NCBI GenBank assembly: GCA_025054905.1
Contig: JANWZF010000213.1
Coordinates: 1-14,363, forward strand
Direction of reading: 5' to 3'
Length of the DNA stretch: 14,363 nt
Origin: Tepidimonas sp.
GTDB taxonomy: Bacteria; Pseudomonadota; Gammaproteobacteria; Burkholderiales; Burkholderiaceae_C
Position 1 is the first letter of the stretch; each line of letters starts with the position of its first letter. Position numbers and translations under genes: made by a program. This document shows positions 6,075 through 12,937 of the stretch, piece after piece. Under the pieces are notes generated by a model. It had not been told where the DNA came from, searched no databases, and was given only the letters and a program-made list of their open reading frames with translations.

Positions 6075-7490
6075 TCAGGGTTCAACGCCCAGGCGGCGCA
6101 GCGTCTCGCGCAGTGCGCGGTTGCGCGCATCCAGCTCCAGCCCCTGGCGCCAGATGCGGCGCGCCTCCTCGCGCTCGCCCAGCGTCCACAGCACTTCGCC
6201 TAGGTGGGCGGCGATTTCGGCGTCGGGCTTGAGCTCCAGCGCCCGGCTGAGCCAGCGGCGCGCTTCCTCGACGTTGCCCAGGCGAAATTCGACCCAGCCC
6301 AGGCTGTCCATGATGTAGCCGTCGTCGGGGGCGCGGCGCAGCGCTTCCTGGATCAGTTGACGCGCCTCGTCCAGCCGCACGCCGCGGTCGGCCAGGGAGT
6401 AGCCCAGCGCGTTGTAGGCGTGCGGATCGTCCGGACGGCGCGCGATCAGCGCCCGCAGCAGGCGCTCCATTTCGTCGTGGCGGCCCAGCCGTTCGGCCGT
6501 CAGCGCGAGCTCGTAGCTCAGATCCGGGTCGTCCGGATCGGCGCGCAGCGCCTCGGCCAGCGTGTCGTAGGCAGCCTGATCCTGCTCGGCGTCGCGCAGC
6601 AGGCGCGCCTGCACCATGCGCACGCGGCGCCGCTCGGCTGCGCTGGCGGCCGGGGCCTGCTCCAACAGGCGCAGGGCGGCGGGCAGTTCGCCGCGGCGCG
6701 CCAAGGCCTGGGCCCAGGCCAGATGCACGTCGGCGCTGGCGTTGGGGCGCGTGCGGCTGGCCTGCAGGTAGCGCTGCAGCAGTGCGCTGGCAGCTTCGGG
6801 GTGATCGGGCAGCAGCTGCACGGCCAGCAGGGCGCCGGCGGGTTCGGCCGCCTCGGCCTGCAGGGCCCGTGTGGCGGCCTGCAGCGCTTCGTCCTTGCGC
6901 CCGGCTTGCAGCTGCACGGAGCCCAGTGCAGCCCAGGCGACCGCTGCGGTGGCCGGCTGGGTCAGCCAGGGTTGCAGCGCGGTCTGCGCGGCCGCCACGG
7001 CCTGGGCCGGCTCGGCCGCGCGTGCCAACACGACGGGCACGGCACCGATGATTTCCAGCCGCCGTGCCGGCTCGGCCACGCGCAACCAATCGCGCAGGGC
7101 TTGCCCCAGTTCATCGGTGCGCTGCAGTCCGGCCAGCAGCTGCAGCTGGATGCGCCGCGCGTCGTCGTCGGTCGGCTGCGCCTGCACCCAGGCGCGCACG
7201 GCTTCCAGCGCGGCGTTGGGTGCGCGGGCACCCAACGCGATGTCGATGGCGCGGCGATACAGCTGCGGATGTCCACTGCGCCGCGCCGCCTCCAGCGTCA
7301 GCGAATAGGCAGCACCAGGGTCACTGTGGCGGGTCAGCTCCGCCAGCAGCAGCTGATAGAACAGCTCGGCATCCAGCCCCCGGCTTGCGGCCGTGGGGGC
7401 GGCGGAGCGGCTTTGCGCCCCCGCGACCCCGCCGGCCAGCAGCACGACGGCCAGCAAGGGTACCCACAGCAGCGCACGCACGACGGTCAT
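6075..7490 (-). CDS. Secreted tetratricopeptide-repeat protein of unknown function
   Basis: This 471-residue protein has a clear N-terminal signal sequence (RALLWVPLLAVVLLAGGVAGA, cleavage probably near residue 25). The rest is almost wholly alpha-helical and alanine/leucine rich. The clearest TPR units are in the C-terminal third, around 324-356, 357-390, 391-423 and 424-457, with the usual G-Y/A-P spacing (YNALGYSLADRG, MDSLGWVEFRLGN, HLGEVLWTLGE). Weaker, degenerate helical repeats fill 45-320. Homologous TPR genes precede lolB in many Burkholderiales, and the gap here is only 11 bases, so a role in the periplasm or in outer-membrane assembly is a reasonable guess but not shown. The reading frame is open upstream of 7490, but that extension overlaps mutM and lacks a signal peptide, so the ATG at 7490 is chosen. 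Confidence 0.88.
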   Translation of the reverse strand: MTVVRALLWVPLLAVVLLAGGVAGAQSRSAAPTAASRGLDAELFYQLLLAELTRHSDPGAAYSLTLEAARRSGHPQLYRRAIDIALGARAPNAALEAVRAWVQAQPTDDDARRIQLQLLAGLQRTDELGQALRDWLRVAEPARRLEIIGAVPVVLARAAEPAQAVAAAQTALQPWLTQPATAAVAWAALGSVQLQAGRKDEALQAATRALQAEAAEPAGALLAVQLLPDHPEAASALLQRYLQASRTRPNASADVHLAWAQALARRGELPAALRLLEQAPAASAAERRRVRMVQARLLRDAEQDQAAYDTLAEALRADPDDPDLSYELALTAERLGRHDEMERLLRALIARRPDDPHAYNALGYSLADRGVRLDEARQLIQEALRRAPDDGYIMDSLGWVEFRLGNVEEARRWLSRALELKPDAEIAAHLGEVLWTLGEREEARRIWRQGLELDARNRALRETLRRLGVEP

Positions 7491-7495
7491 GCGGT

Positions 7496-7504
7496 CATCA
7501 TAAT
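7496..7504. promoter_or_regulatory. AT-rich patch in the 41-base gap between the TPR gene and mutM, possible divergent -10 elements
   Basis: The short gap contains one AT-rich stretch, CATCATAAT. Read on the plus strand it includes CATAAT (7499-7504), five of six matches to the -10 consensus, suitable for mutM. On the minus strand the overlapping TATGAT also matches at five positions, suitable for the TPR-lolB-ispE transcript. I find no good -35 box at normal distance for either, so this stays tentative. Confidence 0.3.
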
Positions 7505-7531
7505 CCAGGCCTCTCAACCCTGCCGACCGCC

Positions 7532-8341
7532 ATGCCCGAGTTGCCTGAAGTTGAAGTGACCCGCCTGCGCATCGCCCCGGTGGTGCAGGGCGCGCGCCTC
7601 GTTGCGTTGCGGCTGGGCAAGCCGCTGCGCTGGCCGCTCGGGGTGGCCCCGTCGCAGCTGATCGGACGGCAGGTGCAGGCAGTGCAGCGTCGCGGTAAAT
7701 ATCTTCTGCTGCGGCTGGATCGTGGGCTGCTGCTGGTGCACCTGGGCATGTCGGGCAGCCTGGCATGGTGGCCACAGGCCCCGGCGCCGGGGCCGCACGA
7801 TCACGCCGATCTGGTCACCGACCGCGGCACCCTGCGGCTGCACGATCCGCGCCGTTTCGGTGCGCTGCTGTACGCCGAAGGGGACGACGATGCCCGGGTG
7901 AGGCGGCTGCTGGCTGGCCTGGGGGTCGAGCCACTGACCGAGGCCTTCACGCCGGCGGTGCTCGCGGCCGGGCTGCGTGGCCGGCGCGCGGCCATCAAGT
8001 CGGTGCTGCTGGCCGGTGACGTGGTGGTGGGGGTGGGCAACATCTACGCCAATGAGGCCCTGTTTCTGGCCGGCATCCGGCCAGATACACCCGCGGGTCG
8101 GCTAGGGCGGCAGCGGGTGCAGCGGCTGCACGCGGCCATCGGCCAGGTGCTGCGCCGCGCCGTCGAGGTGGGGGGCAGCTCGCTGCGGGACTTTCGCGTC
8201 AACGGCCAGTCGGGTTACTTTCAGCTCGAGTTGTGGGTGTACGGCCGCGCGGGCCAGCCGTGCCGTGTCTGCGGCACACCGATCCGCCTGCTGCGCCAGG
8301 GCCAGCGGTCCAGCTATTACTGCCCCCGCTGTCAGCGATGA
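7532..8341 (+). CDS. mutM: Formamidopyrimidine/8-oxoguanine DNA glycosylase
   Basis: This 269-residue enzyme removes 8-oxoguanine opposite C and formamidopyrimidines and then cuts the strand by beta/delta elimination. The N-terminus MPELPEVE supplies the catalytic proline and glutamate after removal of Met. Lys56 in RRGKYLLL is the conserved beta-elimination lysine. LVHLGMSGSL (68-77), LHDPRRFGALL (103-113) and VGVGNIYANEALF (166-178) are family blocks. The zinc finger is complete with Cys244, Cys247, Cys264 and Cys267, and Arg260 corresponds to the DNA-contacting arginine of E. coli. The ATG at 7532 is fixed by the required MPELPE start, although the frame is open upstream. The stop overlaps the mutY start by four bases (ATGA). 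Confidence 0.98.
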   Translation: MPELPEVEVTRLRIAPVVQGARLVALRLGKPLRWPLGVAPSQLIGRQVQAVQRRGKYLLLRLDRGLLLVHLGMSGSLAWWPQAPAPGPHDHADLVTDRGTLRLHDPRRFGALLYAEGDDDARVRRLLAGLGVEPLTEAFTPAVLAAGLRGRRAAIKSVLLAGDVVVGVGNIYANEALFLAGIRPDTPAGRLGRQRVQRLHAAIGQVLRRAVEVGGSSLRDFRVNGQSGYFQLELWVYGRAGQPCRVCGTPIRLLRQGQRSSYYCPRCQR

Positions 8342-9441
8342 GCGCCGAGGCACCGTTGTTTGCGCGCGTGGTGGCGTGGCAGCGCCGTGCGGGCCGCCAG
8401 GGCCTGCCGTGGCAGGGCACGCGCGATCCGTACCGGGTCTGGCTGTCCGAAATCATGCTGCAGCAGACCCAGGTGGCCACGGTGCTGCGCTATTACGAGC
8501 GCTTTGTGGCCCGGTTCCCCAGCGTCGAGGCGCTGGCAGCGGCCACGCTGGATGACGTGCTGGCTGCCTGGAGCGGGCTGGGCTACTACCGGCGCGCGCG
8601 CCTGCTGCACGCGGCGGCGCAGGTGATCGTGCAGCAGCTCGGGGGGTGCTGGCCCACCGACTGGGAGGGTTGGCGTGCGCTGCCCGGCGTGGGGGATTCG
8701 ACCGCGGCGGCGATTGCGGCGTTCTGCTACGGACAGCGGGTCTCGATTCTGGATGGCAACGTACGGCGTGTCTTGCTGCGCTGGTGGGCCCGCGGGCCGG
8801 CGCCGGATCGTCCGATCACGGCGCGGCAGCTGTGGGCGCGCGCGCAGGCGTTGCTGCCGGCGTCGGCCAGTGCCGCCGAGATGGCGGCCTACACCCAGGG
8901 CATGATGGATCTGGGGGCTACCGTGTGCACGCCGCGGCAGCCGCGTTGCGACGCCTGTCCGCTGCGGTCCGACTGCGGCGCGCACGCCAGCGGCACGCCC
9001 GAGGCCTGGCCACAGCCAGCGGCGCGCCCGCTGCGGCAGACGCAGGACTGGTGGCTGCTGCTGCCGGTGCGCGGCGATGGGGCCTGGTGGTTGCAGCGGC
9101 GGGCGGCCCGCGGCATTTGGGCCGGTCTGTGGACGCCTCCGCTGCTGCAGGGGCCGGCCAGCGCCCAGGTGCCGCGGGAGTGTGGCGCGCTGCCGGCGGT
9201 GGCGGCGCTGCACGAGCGCGCGGTGGTGACGCATGCGCTGACGCACCGTGACCTGCGGTTGCACCGCTGGGTGGTCGAGTGGGCGGCGGCCGGCGATGAC
9301 GCTCCGGCGCTGCCGGGTGTGCAGCCGGATCAGGGGGCCTGGTGGTCGCCGTCAGCGGCGTTGGCGCTTGCGCTGCCCGCGCCGCTGCGCGTCTGGTTCC
9401 AGAACGAGCTGTCCGACAGCCGCACATCCAGCTCGCGGTGA
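8338..9441 (+). CDS. mutY: Adenine DNA glycosylase MutY
   Basis: This 367-residue enzyme removes adenine mispaired with 8-oxoguanine. LSEIMLQQTQV (36-46) contains catalytic Glu38. The helix-hairpin-helix ALPGVGDSTAAAI (114-126) and catalytic Asp139 in SILDGNVRRVL follow. The iron-sulfur cluster loop C-x6-C-x2-C-x5-C is intact at Cys197, 204, 207 and 213. The C-terminal NUDIX-like domain that recognises 8-oxoG is seen from about 237 (DWWLLLPVRG, RGIWAGLWTPP, HALTHRDLRLH). It is translationally coupled to mutM by the ATGA overlap, so the two base-excision glycosylases of the GO system are made together. About the last 37 residues are encoded opposite the rapZ 3' end, and the final dozen (NELSDSRTSSSR) look like a non-conserved tail. 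Confidence 0.98.
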   Translation: MSAEAPLFARVVAWQRRAGRQGLPWQGTRDPYRVWLSEIMLQQTQVATVLRYYERFVARFPSVEALAAATLDDVLAAWSGLGYYRRARLLHAAAQVIVQQLGGCWPTDWEGWRALPGVGDSTAAAIAAFCYGQRVSILDGNVRRVLLRWWARGPAPDRPITARQLWARAQALLPASASAAEMAAYTQGMMDLGATVCTPRQPRCDACPLRSDCGAHASGTPEAWPQPAARPLRQTQDWWLLLPVRGDGAWWLQRRAARGIWAGLWTPPLLQGPASAQVPRECGALPAVAALHERAVVTHALTHRDLRLHRWVVEWAAAGDDAPALPGVQPDQGAWWSPSAALALALPAPLRVWFQNELSDSRTSSSR

Positions 9442-10292
9442 CGGCGCAGCACCGGCCACCAGGCGGCAAAGCGCTGCGCCAGTTGCTCCACCAGATAGAC
9501 CGAGCGGTGCTGGCCGCCGGTGCAGCCCACCGCCACCGTCACGTAGCTGCGGTGGTCGCGCTGCAGCTCGGGCAGCCAGCGCTGCAGCAGGCCGGTGATG
9601 TCGTCCAGCAGCTGCGCCACGGCGGGCTCGGCCGCCAGAAAGGCTGCCACCGGTGCATCCAACCCGGTCAGCGCGCGCAGCTCGGGCTCGTAGTGCGGGT
9701 TGGGCAGCATGCGCGCATCGAACACAAAGTCGGCATCCACCGGCACCCCGCGCTTGAACGCAAACGATTCGAACACCAGCGACAGCGCCGCGGGTGAGGG
9801 GGCCAGCAGCCCTTTGACTTCGGTGCGCAGCTGCGCCGCGCGCAGCTGGCTGGTGTCGATCACCAGCGCGCCATCGCGCAGTTCGGCCAACAGTTCGCGC
9901 TCCAGCCGCAGCGCTTCGAGCAGGGCACGGCGTTCATCGCTGTGGCCGCGCACCGACAGCGGATGGCGCCGCCGCGTTTCGGAAAAGCGGCGCACCAGCA
10001 CCTCGTCGCTGGCGTCCAGAAACAGCACCGTCACCCCCAGCCCCTGCGCGCGCAGCACCCGCAGCCGTTGCGGCAACCCGGGCAAGGAGCCGGCGCTGCG
10101 CACATCGATGGCCACGGCGATCTGGTGCGCCTCGTGCGCGCGCTCCACCGCCACGAAGGCTTCCAGCAGCTCCGGCGGCAGGTTGTCGACGCAGTAAAAG
10201 CCGGCGTCTTCCAGCGCGTGCAGGGCCACCGACTTGCCCGAGCCGGACATGCCGGTGATGAGCACCAGGTGCGGCGAGGGGGCGTCGGTCAT
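9330..10292 (-). CDS. rapZ: RNase adapter protein RapZ
   Basis: This 320-residue protein has the RapZ layout. Walker A GMSGSGKS (14-21) lies in an N-terminal P-loop domain with FYCVDNLPPELL (32-43), DVRSAGSLP (63-71) and TRRRHPLS (107-114). The C-terminal RNA-binding domain includes FESFAFKRGVPVDADFVFDARMLPNP-type sequence (174-199) and VGCTGGQHRSVYL (255-267). In E. coli RapZ binds sRNAs and guides RNase E to GlmZ, controlling glucosamine-6-phosphate synthase; the target here is unknown. Homologues of the core end near RHREL (284-288), but this one continues for about 32 more residues, all encoded opposite mutY. The ATG at 10292 gives the correct N-terminus (frame open upstream). It starts seven bases after the recN stop. 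Confidence 0.95.
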   Translation of the reverse strand: MTDAPSPHLVLITGMSGSGKSVALHALEDAGFYCVDNLPPELLEAFVAVERAHEAHQIAVAIDVRSAGSLPGLPQRLRVLRAQGLGVTVLFLDASDEVLVRRFSETRRRHPLSVRGHSDERRALLEALRLERELLAELRDGALVIDTSQLRAAQLRTEVKGLLAPSPAALSLVFESFAFKRGVPVDADFVFDARMLPNPHYEPELRALTGLDAPVAAFLAAEPAVAQLLDDITGLLQRWLPELQRDHRSYVTVAVGCTGGQHRSVYLVEQLAQRFAAWWPVLRRHRELDVRLSDSSFWNQTRSGAGSASANAADGDHQAP

Positions 10293-10299
10293 GGCAGGC

Positions 10300-11946
10300 T
10301 CAGGCTCCCAGCAACTCGCGTGCGTGCGCCAGTGCCGCCTGCGAGTCCGCACCGCCCAGCATGCGCGCGATTTCGTGCACGCGCGCGGCCGCATCCAGCG
10401 GCACCACCTGGCTGACGGTGGCTGCACCGCGCGCCGACTTGCTGATCCGCCAGTGGTGGTGGGCGCAAGCGGCCACCTGCGGCAGGTGCGTGACCGCCAG
10501 CACCTGCCGCTGGGCTGCCAGCGTGCGCATCAGGCGCCCGACCGTGTGCGCCACGGCGCCGCCGATGCCGCTGTCGATTTCGTCGAAGATCAGCGTTGGG
10601 GCTTCGCCCAGGCCGCTGGTGGCCACCGCGATGGCCAGCGCCAGCCGGGACAGTTCGCCGCCGGAGGCCACCTTGGCCACCGGGCGTGGGGTGGCCCCTG
10701 CGTGGCCGGCCACCAGCAGTTCCACGCGTTCCAGCCCATGGGCGCTGGGTTCGGGCAGCGGCTCCAGACGCACCTGCAGCTGCCCGCCAGCCATGCCCAG
10801 CGTTTGCATCAGTTCGGTCACCGCCTGCCCCAGCCGCTGGGCCGCTGGGGCCCGCTGCAGCGACACCGCTTGCGCCGCTTCCAGGTAGCGCTGGCGCATC
10901 TGCGCCACGCGCGCGGCCAGCGCATCGAGGTCGGCCGCTTCGTCCAACGCGCGCAGCTGCTCGCGCCAGGCCTGCAGCCGCGCGGGCAGCTCTGGCGGCG
11001 GGCAGCGGTAGCGGCGCGCCAGCGCGATCCAGCGGCTCAGGCGCTCGTCCAGCGCCGCCAGCGTGTCCGGATCCAACTCGGTGTGGTGCACCCAATGCTG
11101 CAAATCGCGGCAGGCGTCGTCGACCTGCGCCTGCGCGGCCTGCAGCACGGCGGCCAGTTCGCCATATCGCGGCTCGATATGCGCCTGCGCCTGCAGCGCG
11201 GCGATCGCCTGAGCCAGCAGGCGATGGGCGCTGAGCTCGCGGCCGTCCAGCGCCTCCATCGCCTCGTGCGCGGCATCCAGCAGTGCCTGCGCGTGCGCCA
11301 GCCGGGCGTGCTGGCGGTTGAGCTCGTCCCACTCGTCGTCCCCCGGCGCCAGCCGCGCCACTTCGTCGATCTGCCACTGCAGCCGCTCGCGTTCTTGCTG
11401 CGCCTGGGCCTGGCGGGCCCGCGCCTGCTGCAAGGCCGTCTCTGCGTCGCGCCAGGCCCGCCACGCGGCCTGCAGCGCCGTGGTGTCCACCCGGGCGTAG
11501 GCATCCAGCAGCTCGCGCACCGCCTCGGCGCGCATCAGGCTCTGCCACGCGTGCTGGCCATGGATGTCCACCAGCCACTGCCCCAGGGTGCGCAGCTGGG
11601 CGGCGGTGGCAGGGCTGCCGTCGATCCAGGCGCGGCTGCGACCCTGCCCGTCGATGACGCGCCGTAGCAGCAGCGGCTCGCCGGGGCGGGGCTCAAAGCC
11701 CTGCTCAGCCAGCCAGGCGTACGCCGCCGGCACAACGTCGAACTCGCCGGCCACCTCGGCGCGGGTCGCCCCCTCGCGCACCTGCGTGGCCTCGGCACGG
11801 CCGCCCAGCAGCAGCTGCAGCGCATCGATCAGGATCGACTTGCCAGCACCGGTCTCGCCGGTCAGCGCGGTAAAGCCTTCCCCCAGCTCCAGGTCGAGCC
11901 GCTCGACGATGACGAAATCGCGAATGGCCAGCCGCAGCCAGCTCAT
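10300..11946 (-). CDS. recN: DNA repair protein RecN
   Basis: This 548-residue SMC-like ATPase acts in recombinational repair of double-strand breaks. Walker A is GETGAGKS (30-37). The middle 150-400 is a long, alanine- and glutamine-rich coiled-coil region with the QWLVDIHGQHAWQSL motif of RecN at its base. The ABC signature ASGGELSRLALA begins at 427, Walker B TLIFDEIDSG is at 451-460, and the switch histidine lies in VTHLPQVAA (485-493). The length is close to E. coli RecN (553). The frame is open upstream, but ATG 11946 matches the family start (MSWLRLAIRDFVIVE) and has a strong AAGGAG site. It sits 31 bases after nadK, the usual nadK-recN pairing. I see no obvious SOS box in the short gap. 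Confidence 0.98.
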   Translation of the reverse strand: MSWLRLAIRDFVIVERLDLELGEGFTALTGETGAGKSILIDALQLLLGGRAEATQVREGATRAEVAGEFDVVPAAYAWLAEQGFEPRPGEPLLLRRVIDGQGRSRAWIDGSPATAAQLRTLGQWLVDIHGQHAWQSLMRAEAVRELLDAYARVDTTALQAAWRAWRDAETALQQARARQAQAQQERERLQWQIDEVARLAPGDDEWDELNRQHARLAHAQALLDAAHEAMEALDGRELSAHRLLAQAIAALQAQAHIEPRYGELAAVLQAAQAQVDDACRDLQHWVHHTELDPDTLAALDERLSRWIALARRYRCPPPELPARLQAWREQLRALDEAADLDALAARVAQMRQRYLEAAQAVSLQRAPAAQRLGQAVTELMQTLGMAGGQLQVRLEPLPEPSAHGLERVELLVAGHAGATPRPVAKVASGGELSRLALAIAVATSGLGEAPTLIFDEIDSGIGGAVAHTVGRLMRTLAAQRQVLAVTHLPQVAACAHHHWRISKSARGAATVSQVVPLDAAARVHEIARMLGGADSQAALAHARELLGA

Positions 11947-11956
11947 GGTGATCCGT

Positions 11957-11962
11957 CTCCTT
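11957..11962 (-). promoter_or_regulatory. Ribosome binding site of recN
   Basis: AAGGAG on the minus strand, ten bases before the ATG at 11946, is a near-perfect Shine-Dalgarno site. It settles the recN start, since the same frame stays open for a further 64 codons upstream inside nadK. Confidence 0.8.
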
Positions 11963-11977
11963 CTTCGGATGGGCCGA

Positions 11978-12901
11978 TCATGCCACCACACCCTCGTTCC
12001 AGTGCAGCTTGCCGCGCAGGGTGTCGAAGTAGTTCCAGCCCAGCGGGTGCAGCAGCCGCAGCACGTGCTGCGAGCGCCGCACGACAATGCGGTCGCCCGG
12101 CAACAGGCTGGTGAAGGTCTGCATGTCGAAGTGTGCACTGGGGTCGCGCGCGGCCACCACCTCGATGGCGATCGTGCTGGTGGCCGGCAGCACCACCGGC
12201 CGGTTGGACAGCGTGTGCGGCGCGATCGGCACCATCACCCAGCCGTCGATGCCGGGGTGCAGCAGCGGGCCGCCGGCCGACAGTGCGTAAGCGGTGGAAC
12301 CGGTGGGCGAGGCGATGATCAGGCCGTCGGCACGCATGTTGGCCACGAAACGGCCATCGACCTCGACGCGCAGCTCCACCATGCTCGGGGCGCTGCCGCG
12401 GTTGACCACCACGTCGTTCATCGCGATGGTGTCAAACTCGCAGTGGCCGTCGCGCCAGACCCCGGCCTGCAGCAGCGCGCGCCGTTCTTCCAGATGGGCC
12501 CCTGCGAGCATGGGCTTGAGCACGGTCTCGAAACCTTCGAAGGCGATGTCGGTGATGAAGCCAAGCCGCCCCTGGTTGATGCCGATCAGGGGCACGCCCC
12601 AGGGTGCCAGCCGCCGGCCGATGCCCAGCATCGTGCCATCGCCGCCCACCACCAGCGCCAGCTGGCAGTGCGCGCCGATGCCGGCGACGTCCAGCACCCG
12701 GTCCCCCACCGCCCCCACGTGCTGGGCGGTGTCATGCTCCAGCGTCACCTCGCAGCCCTGGGCGTGCAGAAAGTCGACCACCCGCGCCAGTACCGCAGCG
12801 CTGCCGGCCGCGTTGGGTTTGCCCACCAGGGCCACACGCTCGTAGCGCAGCGCAGGGGGGCGCGGCATGGACTCGGCGGGCTGCAACGCGGCTGGATTCA
12901 T
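11978..12901 (-). CDS. nadK: NAD kinase
   Basis: This protein of 307 residues (from the first ATG) phosphorylates NAD to NADP in the cytosol. The diagnostic GGDGT motif is at 86-90 (LVVGGDGTML). NQGRLGFITD (109-118), AMNDVVVNRG (160-169) with the Asn-Asp pair, and DGLIIASPTGSTAYALSAGGP-type sequence (192-212) are further NAD-binding blocks. SNRPVVLPA follows near 240. Two starts are possible: ATG 12901 or ATG 12868 (MPRPPALRYERVALVGKPN), 11 codons later. The N-terminal MNPAALQPAES is not conserved-looking, and the probable promoter would place the transcript start about at 12901, so the shorter 296-residue product is quite possible. The gene is divergent from hrcA and leads a nadK-recN-rapZ transcript. 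Confidence 0.96.
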   Translation of the reverse strand: MNPAALQPAESMPRPPALRYERVALVGKPNAAGSAAVLARVVDFLHAQGCEVTLEHDTAQHVGAVGDRVLDVAGIGAHCQLALVVGGDGTMLGIGRRLAPWGVPLIGINQGRLGFITDIAFEGFETVLKPMLAGAHLEERRALLQAGVWRDGHCEFDTIAMNDVVVNRGSAPSMVELRVEVDGRFVANMRADGLIIASPTGSTAYALSAGGPLLHPGIDGWVMVPIAPHTLSNRPVVLPATSTIAIEVVAARDPSAHFDMQTFTSLLPGDRIVVRRSQHVLRLLHPLGWNYFDTLRGKLHWNEGVVA

Positions 12902-12907
12902 GCTCAA

Positions 12908-12935
12908 ATTACAACATGTTCTTTTGACCGTGCAA
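12908..12935 (-). promoter_or_regulatory. Probable sigma-70 promoter of nadK-recN-rapZ
   Basis: On the minus strand TGTAAT (12908-12913) matches the -10 consensus at five of six positions. TTGCAC (12930-12935) lies 16 bases upstream as a partial -35. Together they fill most of the 36-base AT-rich gap between nadK and hrcA. The predicted start point falls at about 12901, the first nadK ATG. No comparable promoter for hrcA is evident on the plus strand; TACAAC (12910-12915) is only a weak -10. Confidence 0.45.
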
Positions 12936-12937
12936 CG

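Noticed and set aside
6204..7559. 451-codon open frame on the plus strand
   Set aside because: It lies wholly opposite the TPR gene in high-GC sequence. Its translation is rich in Q, G, R and H with no motif, typical of an antisense shadow, while the minus strand encodes a signal peptide and TPR repeats.
8332..9264. 310-codon minus-strand open frame opposite mutY
   Set aside because: MutY on the plus strand has all catalytic and cluster residues. The antisense product is Arg/Gln/Pro-rich low complexity.
11564..12937. 458-codon upstream extension of the hrcA frame
   Set aside because: It runs opposite recN and nadK, has serine/arginine-rich composition and no domain. HrcA homologues start at MLDERAKLLLKAL (12938).
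12902..12937. Possible CIRCE operator in front of hrcA
   Set aside because: The gap has no TTAGCACTC-N9-GAGTGCTAA-like inverted repeat and is too short to hold one beside the nadK promoter.
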